Positions 27,318 through 35,251 of a DNA stretch of 64,000 bases are shown here, one piece after another. Position 1 is the stretch's first letter. Each line of letters begins with the position of its first letter. Below the pieces are notes generated by a model. It saw nothing but the letters and a program-made list of their open reading frames with translations. It was not told the DNA's origin and searched no databases. Position numbers and translations under genes: made by a program. The stretch comes from UBA3478 sp049596955 (GTDB lineage Bacteria > Bacteroidota > Bacteroidia > Flavobacteriales > Flavobacteriaceae). The DNA is taken from contig JBMYMD010000002.1 of the NCBI GenBank assembly GCA_049596955.1, positions 1-64,000 on the forward strand, in the 5' to 3' direction.

Positions 27318-27655
27318 GGAACATTTTGAGCTAACATCAGCCATATATATAGTAAGAAAAACGTTAAAAATTTATCAAAATACTGATTACCAATAATTTA
27401 AATAATTGTAAATCAAGGCCAAAGAAGTACAAAACAGCAGTTGCCTAATGCGTATCAGAGGTGTTTTTTTAAAAAAAAGAACGAGAACTTTTTTCTCACC
27501 TGCCCTATTCTGAAAGCCTTACAAGTCGAAGGAAAAGTTACCAAAGTTCGACTGACAAAATGTCATTTTTTTAGATTATTTCTTACCTTTGCCAGGCTGT
27601 AGTAAATGCTTGTTATAAACATAAATGCTACAGCAAAACTCAATTTTTAAGATAA
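27318..27655. other. topA-miaB divergent intergenic region with repeated leader element
   Basis: This gap holds no gene of normal size. Near the miaB end the 12-mer ATAAATGCTACA occurs twice (27621-27632 and 27652-27663), the second copy spanning the miaB start codon, and a related GTAAATGCT lies at 27602-27610. The two upstream ATGs open tiny frames of 14 codons (27606-27650) and 16 codons (27625-27675), the second overlapping the start of miaB in another frame. The middle of the gap shows only AT-rich sequence. Confidence 0.45.
27584..27591 (+). promoter_or_regulatory. Putative -7 box of the miaB operon promoter
   Basis: TACCTTTG matches TAnnTTTG. Transcription would begin near 27598, giving a leader of about 58 bases that contains the repeated ATAAATGCTACA elements. 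A -33 TTG at the normal distance is lacking. Confidence 0.45.
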
Positions 27656-29116
27656 ATGCTACAAGAAGAGAATAAAAATCCCAACAAATACAACGGAGAG
27701 GTTTTAGAGCTTCATACCGATGAGGCTGGCTCTAGGACGAAAAAAATGTTTATTGAAAGCTACGGTTGTCAAATGAATTTCTCCGATAGTGAAATTGTCG
27801 CATCTATCTTATCAAAAGAAGGGTTTCAAACTACAACAGCAATAGATCAGGCTGATTTAATTCTAGTCAACACCTGTTCAATACGAGAAAAAGCAGAACA
27901 AACCGTTCGAAATCGCTTAGACAAATTCAACAGTCTAAAACGAAATAATCCCAATCTTAAAGTTGGTGTCTTAGGTTGTATGGCTGAACGACTAAAACAC
28001 AAATTTTTAGAAGAAGAAAAGATTGTAGATATGGTGGTGGGGCCTGACGCTTACAAAGACCTACCTAATCTCATCGCAGAGGTGGAACAAGGAAGAGATG
28101 CAGTCAATGTCATACTTTCTAAGGAAGAGACTTACGGAGATATTGCTCCAGTGCGCTTGAATTCAAATGGAGTTACAGCTTTCGTTTCAATAACACGTGG
28201 CTGCGACAATATGTGTACCTTTTGTGTAGTGCCCTTTACTAGAGGTAGAGAGCGAAGTAGAGATCCCCAATCTATCGTAGAAGAAATCAATGAACTTTGG
28301 GATAAAGGCTTTAAAGAAGTTACACTACTTGGACAAAATGTAGACAGTTATTTGTGGTATGGTGGAGGATTAAAAAAAGACTTCGAAAAAGCCAGTGATT
28401 TTCAAAAAGCCACAGCAGTTCGCTTTTCAGACCTATTAGAAAAAGTGGCGCTAGCTCAGCCAAAAATGAGAATTCGATTTTCGACTTCAAATCCTCAAGA
28501 CATGACACTTGACGTGATTCATACCATGGCCAAATACGAGAACATTTGCAATTATATTCACCTGCCAGTCCAAAGTGGATCAGATCGAATCTTAAAGAAA
28601 ATGAATCGTCTTCACACTCGAGCTGAATACATCACTCTTATTGAACAAATTAAAAATATCATTCCAGATTGCGCCATATCACAAGATATGATTGCCGGCT
28701 TTCCAACTGAGACTGAGGAAGATCATCAGGACACCCTATCGCTTATGGAAACTGTGCAATACGCCTTTGGATTCATGTTTGCCTATTCAGAGCGTCCCGG
28801 CACAATGGCAGCACGAAAATTTGAAGATGACATTCCGTTAGAAACCAAAAAACGCAGACTTACTGAAATCATCAATATGCAGCAAAAGCACAGTTTGTCA
28901 GAAATGAAAAAACACATCGGTAAAACTGAAGAAGTACTCATTGAAGGGGATTCTAAAAAATCAGCAGACTTTTTTATGGGCAGAAACACCCAAAACGCAG
29001 TAGTCGTCTTTCCTAAAGAGTCCTATAAAGTAGGTGATTATGTAATGGTTGCCATTGAAGACTGCACTGCAGCCACGCTCAAAGGAAATGCAATAGGATA
29101 CAGCAAAAACAATTAA
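27656..29116 (+). CDS. miaB: tRNA-2-methylthio-N6-dimethylallyladenosine synthase
   Basis: The 486-residue enzyme has the three-domain methylthiotransferase plan. An N-terminal MTTase domain carries Cys38 (SYGCQMN), Cys74 and Cys108 for one 4Fe-4S cluster. The radical-SAM core carries C183-x3-C187-x2-C190 (RGCDNMCTFC). A C-terminal TRAM domain follows. SITRGCDNMCTFCVVPFTRG is the MiaB form of the motif. It adds the 2-methylthio group to i6A37 of tRNAs that read UNN codons, which include tRNA-Phe, a gene also in this window. It starts a plus-strand operon. Confidence 0.95.
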   Translation: MLQEENKNPNKYNGEVLELHTDEAGSRTKKMFIESYGCQMNFSDSEIVASILSKEGFQTTTAIDQADLILVNTCSIREKAEQTVRNRLDKFNSLKRNNPNLKVGVLGCMAERLKHKFLEEEKIVDMVVGPDAYKDLPNLIAEVEQGRDAVNVILSKEETYGDIAPVRLNSNGVTAFVSITRGCDNMCTFCVVPFTRGRERSRDPQSIVEEINELWDKGFKEVTLLGQNVDSYLWYGGGLKKDFEKASDFQKATAVRFSDLLEKVALAQPKMRIRFSTSNPQDMTLDVIHTMAKYENICNYIHLPVQSGSDRILKKMNRLHTRAEYITLIEQIKNIIPDCAISQDMIAGFPTETEEDHQDTLSLMETVQYAFGFMFAYSERPGTMAARKFEDDIPLETKKRRLTEIINMQQKHSLSEMKKHIGKTEEVLIEGDSKKSADFFMGRNTQNAVVVFPKESYKVGDYVMVAIEDCTAATLKGNAIGYSKNN

Positions 29117-29120
29117 GCCT

Positions 29121-30362
29121 ATGAGTCAATTACAAAGTTTAAAACAGCGTTTTGAAATCATTGGCAACGATGTAAAACTCAATCGTGCCCTAGAAAAAGC
29201 AGTTCAAGTAGGCCCAACCGACATCTCAGTCTTAGTCACTGGTGAAAGCGGAGTGGGTAAAGAAGTTGTACCAAAAATCATACATGCCTTATCGCATCGA
29301 AAACACAGTAAATACATTGCTGTGAACTGCGGTGCAATTCCAGAAGGAACTATAGATTCTGAACTATTCGGTCACGAAAAAGGCGCATTTACCGGAGCGA
29401 CTCAAACGCGTTCAGGGTATTTTGAAGAAGCTGATGGCGGCACCATTTTTTTAGATGAGGTCGGAGAATTACCACTGACCACCCAGGTGCGATTATTGAG
29501 GGTTCTCGAAAATGGAGAGTTTTTGAAAGTAGGATCTTCAGCGGTTCAAAAGACGAACGTTAGAATCGTGGCTGCAACGAATGTCAATATGCAAGAGGCC
29601 ATTGCTAAAAATAAATTTAGAGAAGACCTCTACTATAGACTCTCCACGGTAGAAATTGAAATTCCACCACTTAGAGAGCGAAGAGAAGACATTCATTTAC
29701 TGTTTAGAAAGTTTGCTTCTGACTTTGCCAAAAAATACAATATGCCAACCATTAGGCTAGATGAGAATGCCATTCACCTTTTGCAATCCTATTATTGGCC
29801 AGGTAATATTAGACAGTTGAGAAACACAGCTGAACAATTATCTGTTTTAGAAAAAGAGCGTTTGGTAGAGGGTACTACCCTTCATAACTATTTACCCAAT
29901 AGAGTGGCCAATAGACTTCCGGCAATAGTCAACAATAACAGTGAACAGACATCAGATTTTATGCACGAGCGTCAAATCATGTACAAATACTTACACGACC
30001 TCAAAAAAGACGTCACTGATTTGAAGCGAATTGTGGCAACCATGCACAATACGAATGAAACAGATCCGGTGGAGACAGATGAAATTTTGATCGCCAATCA
30101 AGTGTCAAAACCAAGTGAACACAAGCTAGGTAATCCCATTAAACCCGCATTGTTAGAAATGCCTCAAAACAAGCTTGAAAATGATCCTTACGATTATGCA
30201 GAAGATATCGCAGAAGAAGAAACCCTATCTTTACACGATACCGAAATCGAGCTGATTAAAAAATCACTCGAACGCAACAGAGGAAAACGAAAGGCGGCTG
30301 CCCAAGAATTAGGGATCTCGGAGCGAACCCTTTACCGAAAGATTAAACAATACGATCTCTGA
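29121..30362 (+). CDS. Sigma-54-dependent transcriptional activator without receiver domain
   Basis: This 413-residue protein is an AAA+ domain at the very N-terminus, with Walker A GESGVGKE (41-48), the sigma-54-contact loop GAFTGA (88-93) and Walker B GGTIFLDE (106-113). A linker of about 120 residues follows, then a Fis-type helix-turn-helix (KRKAAAQELGISERTLYRKIKQ). There is no receiver, GAF or PAS domain in front, so it must be controlled by other means or be always active. It starts four bases after miaB and is followed three bases later by lptE. Confidence 0.9.
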   Translation: MSQLQSLKQRFEIIGNDVKLNRALEKAVQVGPTDISVLVTGESGVGKEVVPKIIHALSHRKHSKYIAVNCGAIPEGTIDSELFGHEKGAFTGATQTRSGYFEEADGGTIFLDEVGELPLTTQVRLLRVLENGEFLKVGSSAVQKTNVRIVAATNVNMQEAIAKNKFREDLYYRLSTVEIEIPPLRERREDIHLLFRKFASDFAKKYNMPTIRLDENAIHLLQSYYWPGNIRQLRNTAEQLSVLEKERLVEGTTLHNYLPNRVANRLPAIVNNNSEQTSDFMHERQIMYKYLHDLKKDVTDLKRIVATMHNTNETDPVETDEILIANQVSKPSEHKLGNPIKPALLEMPQNKLENDPYDYAEDIAEEETLSLHDTEIELIKKSLERNRGKRKAAAQELGISERTLYRKIKQYDL

Positions 30363-30365
30363 GCC

Positions 30366-30893
30366 ATGACCAAAAAAATAAGACATTATTGTTTTTACAC
30401 CTTCGCTTTTTTACTCTCAGCATGCGGATTAAAAGTGAATTATAACTTTTCTGGAGCGAGTACCGGAACAGCTACGAGTTTTCAAGTCAATTTCTTTCAG
30501 AATTACGCAGATCAAAGTCCAGGTTCAACCATAGAACCAGGTTTAGATCGCGATTTCACACTTTCGCTACAAGATTTGATTTTGGGATTGACTTCACTAG
30601 ATTTGACCAACACAAATGGGGATTTAATTTACGAAGGAGAAATTACAGAATATCGGGTAGCTCCCATGACTGCTACAGCTAATCAGACTGCAGCACAAAA
30701 TCGATTAAGCATGACTGTTAACGTTCGTTTTTACAATACCACCAAAGAAGATGTAGATTTCGAAAGACGTTTTAACTTTTTTTATGACTTTCCAGCCTCA
30801 CAATTGCTGGAATCAGTCAAATCCGAAGCACATGCAGCCCTTTTTGAACGTTTGACACAAGATATTTTTAACGCCTCACTGGCGGATTGGTAA
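30366..30893 (+). CDS. lptE: LPS-assembly lipoprotein LptE (Bacteroidota type)
   Basis: The 175-residue protein has a lipoprotein signal peptide ending at LLSAC (Cys21) and the start of the mature protein GLKVNYNFSGAS typical of Bacteroidota LptE. It plugs the LptD barrel and helps place LPS in the outer membrane. Its TAA stop shares one base with the ATG of the next gene. Confidence 0.85.
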   Translation: MTKKIRHYCFYTFAFLLSACGLKVNYNFSGASTGTATSFQVNFFQNYADQSPGSTIEPGLDRDFTLSLQDLILGLTSLDLTNTNGDLIYEGEITEYRVAPMTATANQTAAQNRLSMTVNVRFYNTTKEDVDFERRFNFFYDFPASQLLESVKSEAHAALFERLTQDIFNASLADW

Positions 30894-32248
30894 TGATGAA
30901 TAAGGAACAGTTTTTATCAGTATTGCAAAATAAAAAAGCCCCGAGAAATGAGGCTGAAATCAATGGTTTAAAAGAATTGATAAAGGCCTACCCCTACATG
31001 CAAAACGCTTGGGCTCTTTACCTAAAAAGCTTAGATATAGACAAAGACGAGGCATTTGATGCTACACTGAAAAAAACAGCAATTCGCACAAATGACAGAT
31101 CACTTCTCTTCGATTACATCAATGCAAAAGAAGAGGTCAAAGAAGAAGAAAGCCCTGATCTGGTCAAAGCCTCAAATAGTAACTCAGAGAATCGATTAGA
31201 CGATGCACTTGAATTGAGTTCAGAGCAAGGAAAAAAAGAAGAACAGAGCTCCGAAAATTTTGTAAATGAACTACTTCAAAACGAATCAGTACATGATTTA
31301 AGTTCTAGCGAAGAAAAAGAAGAGCCCGAAGAAAAAGAAACAACTCCAATTGAAATTCCAGGTCAGAACATTAGTTTCGGAGAAGAAAAAAATACTTTCA
31401 ACACCAGAGAAGAAAAACTTGAGATTGTTGAAAACGAGTCTGTTCTTGAAGAAATTTTACCTGCCCAAGAAGTGACTGAAATACCTTCTGAGTTATCCAT
31501 CGAAGATTCTTTACAGAATAGTGAAGAACAAGTGAAGGACTCCGTTGAAGAAGATATTGAAACCACTGATGAGTCACACCTGATTGAAGACGAAAATCAA
31601 TTCAATGATGAACTCAACAACGACGATGAATATGATGATGAAGACATTAACTCCAAGATTAGAAGATTAGAGGTCATCATAGGCGAAATGAGTTTTGACG
31701 AAAAAGAAGTGAGCTCTGAGCAAGTTAACAATGAAACTAGCCCATCTGAAATAGAAGCTGAAAATGCAGAAGAGCAACATGAGGAAAGTAAAGACGTTGA
31801 AGCTAAAACAGAAATAGAGGGTACAGTCTCCGAAGGCAGTGAGGCCCAACAAAGAGAAAATAACACAGAGCAAGCCCAAGAGGAGCAGCTGAATTACTTT
31901 GAATGGATTAAGCAAAGCTCAAAAAACAGTGTAGACGCCTCAAATGAATTAGAAACAGAAGAGCAAGAACGCAAATATGCGCTGTTAGATGCTTTTTTAG
32001 AGCGCAACCCGAAAATAGTGCCTTCGGACGAAATCAAAGAAATCGACATCGATGCTGCAAGTTCCATCGAAGACAACAATTTGATAACAGAGACTATGGC
32101 GCAACTTTACATGGGTCAAAAGCAATTCAAAAAGGCAATTGAGGCCTATAAGACCTTAATTTTGAAATATCCAGAAAAAAGTAGTTTCTTTGCCATCCAA
32201 ATTCAAGAAGCCCAGAGGCTTATTGATCATCAAAAAGACACAGAATGA
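30893..32248 (+). CDS. TPR-containing protein with long acidic linker, 451 aa
   Basis: The first ~75 residues (MNKEQFLSVLQNKK... AYPYMQNAWALYLKSL) form a helical domain. Residues ~80-330 are a low-complexity stretch extremely rich in Glu, Ser and Asn, and the C-terminus has a tetratricopeptide-like unit (TETMAQLYMGQKQFKKAIEAYKTLILKYPE). No signal peptide is seen, so it is probably cytoplasmic. The start is ATG 30893, overlapping the lptE stop by one base (a second ATG lies at 30896). It overlaps secG by four bases. I know of no function. Confidence 0.75.
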   Translation: MMNKEQFLSVLQNKKAPRNEAEINGLKELIKAYPYMQNAWALYLKSLDIDKDEAFDATLKKTAIRTNDRSLLFDYINAKEEVKEEESPDLVKASNSNSENRLDDALELSSEQGKKEEQSSENFVNELLQNESVHDLSSSEEKEEPEEKETTPIEIPGQNISFGEEKNTFNTREEKLEIVENESVLEEILPAQEVTEIPSELSIEDSLQNSEEQVKDSVEEDIETTDESHLIEDENQFNDELNNDDEYDDEDINSKIRRLEVIIGEMSFDEKEVSSEQVNNETSPSEIEAENAEEQHEESKDVEAKTEIEGTVSEGSEAQQRENNTEQAQEEQLNYFEWIKQSSKNSVDASNELETEEQERKYALLDAFLERNPKIVPSDEIKEIDIDAASSIEDNNLITETMAQLYMGQKQFKKAIEAYKTLILKYPEKSSFFAIQIQEAQRLIDHQKDTE

Positions 32249-32601
32249 GTACATTTTCAATTTTTATGGTTTTAATAGTGATTGTATCACTTTTATTAAT
32301 GTTAGTTGTCATGGTGCAGAATCCAAAAGGAGGAGGTTTATCTTCAGCCTTTGGAGGAGAAGGTACTCAGGTCGTTGGTGGAGTTCAAAACACCAATAAT
32401 TTCTTAGATAAAAGTACTTGGACTTTGGCTACAATTCTTGTAGTGCTTATTCTATTATCCAATGTATCACTTAAGGGTAGTTTTGGAGAAGGTGATTCTC
32501 GTTTACTCGACTCATCAGACGAGAACTTTGAATTGGTTCCAGAAGAAGTTGTTCCAGAAGAATTACCTGCAATCCCAGCTGGAGAAGATCCTCAAGAATA
32601 A
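32245..32601 (+). CDS. secG: Preprotein translocase subunit SecG
   Basis: A 118-residue protein with two membrane helices (about residues 3-23 and 55-74) around the conserved loop VMVQNPKGGGLSSAFGG, the SecG signature. The acidic, proline-containing C-terminal tail (EEVVPEELPAIPAGEDPQE) is longer than in E. coli. SecG assists SecYE during protein export. It ends the miaB operon, with a strong terminator 20 bases downstream. Confidence 0.93.
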   Translation: MSTFSIFMVLIVIVSLLLMLVVMVQNPKGGGLSSAFGGEGTQVVGGVQNTNNFLDKSTWTLATILVVLILLSNVSLKGSFGEGDSRLLDSSDENFELVPEEVVPEELPAIPAGEDPQE

Positions 32602-32621
32602 ACACAGAAAACATCAAGAAG

Positions 32622-32654
32622 ATGCCAGCTTATGACAAGCTGGCATTTTTTTTT
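32622..32654 (+). terminator. Rho-independent terminator after secG
   Basis: A perfect ten-base stem, ATGCCAGCTT (32622-32631) with AAGCTGGCAT (32637-32646), closes a five-base loop and is followed by an unbroken T run to 32654. It separates secG from groES. Confidence 0.92.
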
Positions 32655-32725
32655 ACCGCTAATGTCAGTTTTTTTAAATTGGCACAATTTATGACCCTAG
32701 AGCAACAAATTAAAATGAACATAAA

Positions 32726-33004
32726 ATGGCAAACGTTACAATTAAACCTTTAGCAGACAGAGTTCTAGTTGAACCTATGGAGGCTGAAACCACAACTGCC
32801 TCTGGAATTATTATACCAGATACAGCTAAAGAAAAACCACAAAAAGGAACTGTGGTAGCTGTTGGACCTGGGACAAAAGATGAATCAATGACTGTTTCAG
32901 TTGGAGACCAAGTGCTCTATGGAAAATACGCTGGAACAGAGTTAAAACTCGACGGCAATGATTACCTCATCATGCGCGAGAGTGACATCTTAGCAATTGT
33001 TTAA
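32726..33004 (+). CDS. groES: Co-chaperonin GroES
   Basis: The 92-residue protein has the GroES N-terminal strand (IKPLADRVLVEP), the mobile loop (ETTTASGIIIPDTAKEKPQ) and the C-terminal VGDQVLYGKYAGTEL segment. It caps the GroEL chamber. It lies 28 bases before groEL, with a terminator in front, so groESL is its own transcription unit. No CIRCE inverted repeat was seen upstream. Confidence 0.97.
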   Translation: MANVTIKPLADRVLVEPMEAETTTASGIIIPDTAKEKPQKGTVVAVGPGTKDESMTVSVGDQVLYGKYAGTELKLDGNDYLIMRESDILAIV

Positions 33005-33032
33005 TTAAAAAATTTATAAAAGAATATAGATC

Positions 33033-34664
33033 ATGGCAAAAGATATAAAATTTGACATTGAAGCAAGAGACGGTCTGAAAAGAGGTGTGGATGCCTTGGC
33101 AAACGCAGTTAAAGTAACTCTAGGACCAAAAGGAAGAAATGTAATCATCAGCAAGGCTTTCGGTGGACCCTCAGTTACCAAAGACGGTGTCAGTGTGGCA
33201 AAAGAAATCGAGCTTGAAGATGCACTTGAAAACATGGGTGCTCAGATGGTTAAAGAGGTTGCTTCAAAAACCAACGATTTAGCAGGAGACGGTACGACAA
33301 CCGCAACTGTTTTGGCACAAGCCATAGTTAAAGAAGGATTGAAAAATGTAGCAGCCGGTGCAAATCCTATGGACCTCAAAAGAGGAATCGAAAAAGCAGT
33401 AGACGCTATTGTTGGAGATCTTGAAAAACAATCTCAGACGGTTGGAGATGCAATTGAAAAAATCAAGCAGGTTGCTGCAGTTTCTGCGAACAATGATGAA
33501 ACTATCGGTGATCTGATTGCCCAAGCTTTTGAAAAGGTCGGTAAAGAAGGTGTAATTACTGTTGAAGAGGCAAAAGGAATGGACACTTATGTGGACGTAG
33601 TGGAGGGAATGCAATTTGACAGAGGATATCTATCTCCTTACTTCGTTACTGATTCTGAAAAAATGACAACAGAATTAGACAGCCCTTACATTTTGCTTTT
33701 TGACAAAAAGATTTCAGCAATGAAAGATCTTTTACCTGTACTCGAGCCTGTTGCTCAATCAGGAAAACCTCTTTTAATTATTGCAGAAGACGTAGACGGT
33801 GAAGCTCTAGCTACACTTGTGGTAAACAAACTTCGAGGTTCTTTAAAAATTGCAGCCGTGAAAGCTCCTGGATTTGGAGATCGTCGTAAGGCAATGCTTG
33901 AAGATATTGCAATTCTTACTGGAGGTACAGTTATTGCTGAAGAAAGAGGATTTACTCTTGAAAATGCCACAATCGACATGCTCGGAACTTGCGAAAAAGT
34001 ATCCATCGATAAAGACAACACAACCATTGTCAATGGTGCAGGTGCAGGAGACGATATCACTGCTCGCGTGAGTCAAATCAAATCTCAAATTGAAACAACT
34101 ACCTCAGATTACGATAAAGAAAAACTACAAGAGCGTTTGGCAAAATTAGCCGGCGGTGTTGCAGTACTTTATGTAGGTGCAGCTTCTGAAGTAGAGATGA
34201 AAGAGAAGAAAGATCGCGTTGACGATGCACTTCACGCCACGCGTGCAGCTGTAGAAGAAGGAATTGTTGCCGGAGGTGGAGTTGCTCTTGTTCGAGCGAA
34301 AAAAGCCCTTTCTGGTGTAGAAACAACAAATGCTGATGAAGTCACTGGTTTACAAATCGTAGAACGCGCAATTGAAGCTCCTTTGAGAACAATTGTTGAA
34401 AACGCTGGTGGTGAAGGATCTGTTGTTGTAGCTAAAGTAATGGAAGGTAAAAATGACTTTGGGTACGATGCAAAATCAGAAACATACGTGAATTTAATGG
34501 AAGCAGGAATTATCGATCCTAAAAAAGTGACTCGTGTTGCTATCGAAAACGCCGCTTCAGTTTCAGGCATGATCTTAACTACAGAATGTGCATTAATCGA
34601 TATTAAAGAAGATGCTCCTCCTGCAGGTCCTCCAATGGGTGGTGGAATGCCAGGAATGATGTAA
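33033..34664 (+). CDS. groEL: Chaperonin GroEL
   Basis: A 543-residue, full-length group I chaperonin. The nucleotide-binding motif DGTTTAT is present near residue 87, as are the conserved VKVTLGPKGRNV and VVAGGGVALVRA segments, and the flexible C-terminal tail GGGMPGMM. It folds cytosolic proteins with GroES. A strong terminator follows. Confidence 0.98.
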   Translation: MAKDIKFDIEARDGLKRGVDALANAVKVTLGPKGRNVIISKAFGGPSVTKDGVSVAKEIELEDALENMGAQMVKEVASKTNDLAGDGTTTATVLAQAIVKEGLKNVAAGANPMDLKRGIEKAVDAIVGDLEKQSQTVGDAIEKIKQVAAVSANNDETIGDLIAQAFEKVGKEGVITVEEAKGMDTYVDVVEGMQFDRGYLSPYFVTDSEKMTTELDSPYILLFDKKISAMKDLLPVLEPVAQSGKPLLIIAEDVDGEALATLVVNKLRGSLKIAAVKAPGFGDRRKAMLEDIAILTGGTVIAEERGFTLENATIDMLGTCEKVSIDKDNTTIVNGAGAGDDITARVSQIKSQIETTTSDYDKEKLQERLAKLAGGVAVLYVGAASEVEMKEKKDRVDDALHATRAAVEEGIVAGGGVALVRAKKALSGVETTNADEVTGLQIVERAIEAPLRTIVENAGGEGSVVVAKVMEGKNDFGYDAKSETYVNLMEAGIIDPKKVTRVAIENAASVSGMILTTECALIDIKEDAPPAGPPMGGGMPGMM

Positions 34665-34687
34665 TAAAATTGAAACTTGAATAAAAA

Positions 34688-34714
34688 AAGCCACCTCAAG
34701 TAGGTGGCTTTTTT
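34688..34714 (+). terminator. Rho-independent terminator after groEL
   Basis: A nine-base stem, AAGCCACCT (34688-34696) with AGGTGGCTT (34702-34710), has a five-base loop and a six-base T run. The A-run in front of it could make the hairpin work in both directions. Confidence 0.92.
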
Positions 34715-34747
34715 AGTTAACTTTATTTTAGCCTAAATTCATCTACC

Positions 34748-35209
34748 ATGGTAAATTTTAAAGAGTTAGAAGTAGCAATACAACAAATAACTACAAACGA
34801 AGAACTGACCGTTTCAGAACGCTTAGAAAACATCTGTGCACATCTTCAATCCTCTGTGGCTCATTACGATTGGGTCGGCTTTTATTTTCACCATGAAGAG
34901 AAGCCAGAACTACATCTAAAAGCATTTGCTGGTGAACCCACTGATCACACAGTTATTCCATTCGGAAAAGGAATCTGTGGACAAGTTGCAGAAAGCAAGA
35001 ACAACTTTATTGTTCCAGATGTTCAAGCCCAAGACAATTACATCGCATGCAGCATCAATGTCAAAAGTGAAATCGTAGTACCCCTCTTTGTAGACGGTAA
35101 AAACATAGGTCAAATTGATATCGATTCAAACACTATAGATGCTTTTGACAAAAAAGATGAACAATTTCTTGAACTTGTTAACAGAATGGTCGCAAGCATT
35201 TTGGCTTAG
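34748..35209 (+). CDS. GAF-domain protein, free methionine-(R)-sulfoxide reductase-like
   Basis: The 153-residue protein is a single GAF domain of the fRMsr type, with WVGFYFHH, the cysteine motif GKGICGQVAE (Cys77) and ACSINVKSEIVVPL (Cys101), and GQIDIDSN near the end. Characterised enzymes reduce free methionine-R-sulfoxide and use three cysteines. Here the first one is missing: the place reads GEPTDHTVIP. Catalysis by the remaining pair is likely but not certain. It stands alone between the groEL terminator and purH, 42 bases before the latter. Confidence 0.8.
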   Translation: MVNFKELEVAIQQITTNEELTVSERLENICAHLQSSVAHYDWVGFYFHHEEKPELHLKAFAGEPTDHTVIPFGKGICGQVAESKNNFIVPDVQAQDNYIACSINVKSEIVVPLFVDGKNIGQIDIDSNTIDAFDKKDEQFLELVNRMVASILA

Positions 35210-35251
35210 CCTCAAAAACATCTAATTTCGCCCTCTTAAAATCAACTCGTT

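Noticed and set aside
31363..32079. Minus-strand frames rich in Ser and Leu opposite the acidic TPR gene
   Set aside because: They are produced by the purine-rich GAA/GAG codons of the plus-strand linker and do not look like real proteins.
32655..32725. CIRCE operator upstream of groES
   Set aside because: No TTAGCACTC-N9-GAGTGCTAA inverted repeat or near match is present.
33279..34699. Several long open frames on the minus strand opposite groEL (up to 155 codons)
   Set aside because: They are antisense to a fully conserved groEL, have no start signals or recognisable domains, and arise from its codon bias.
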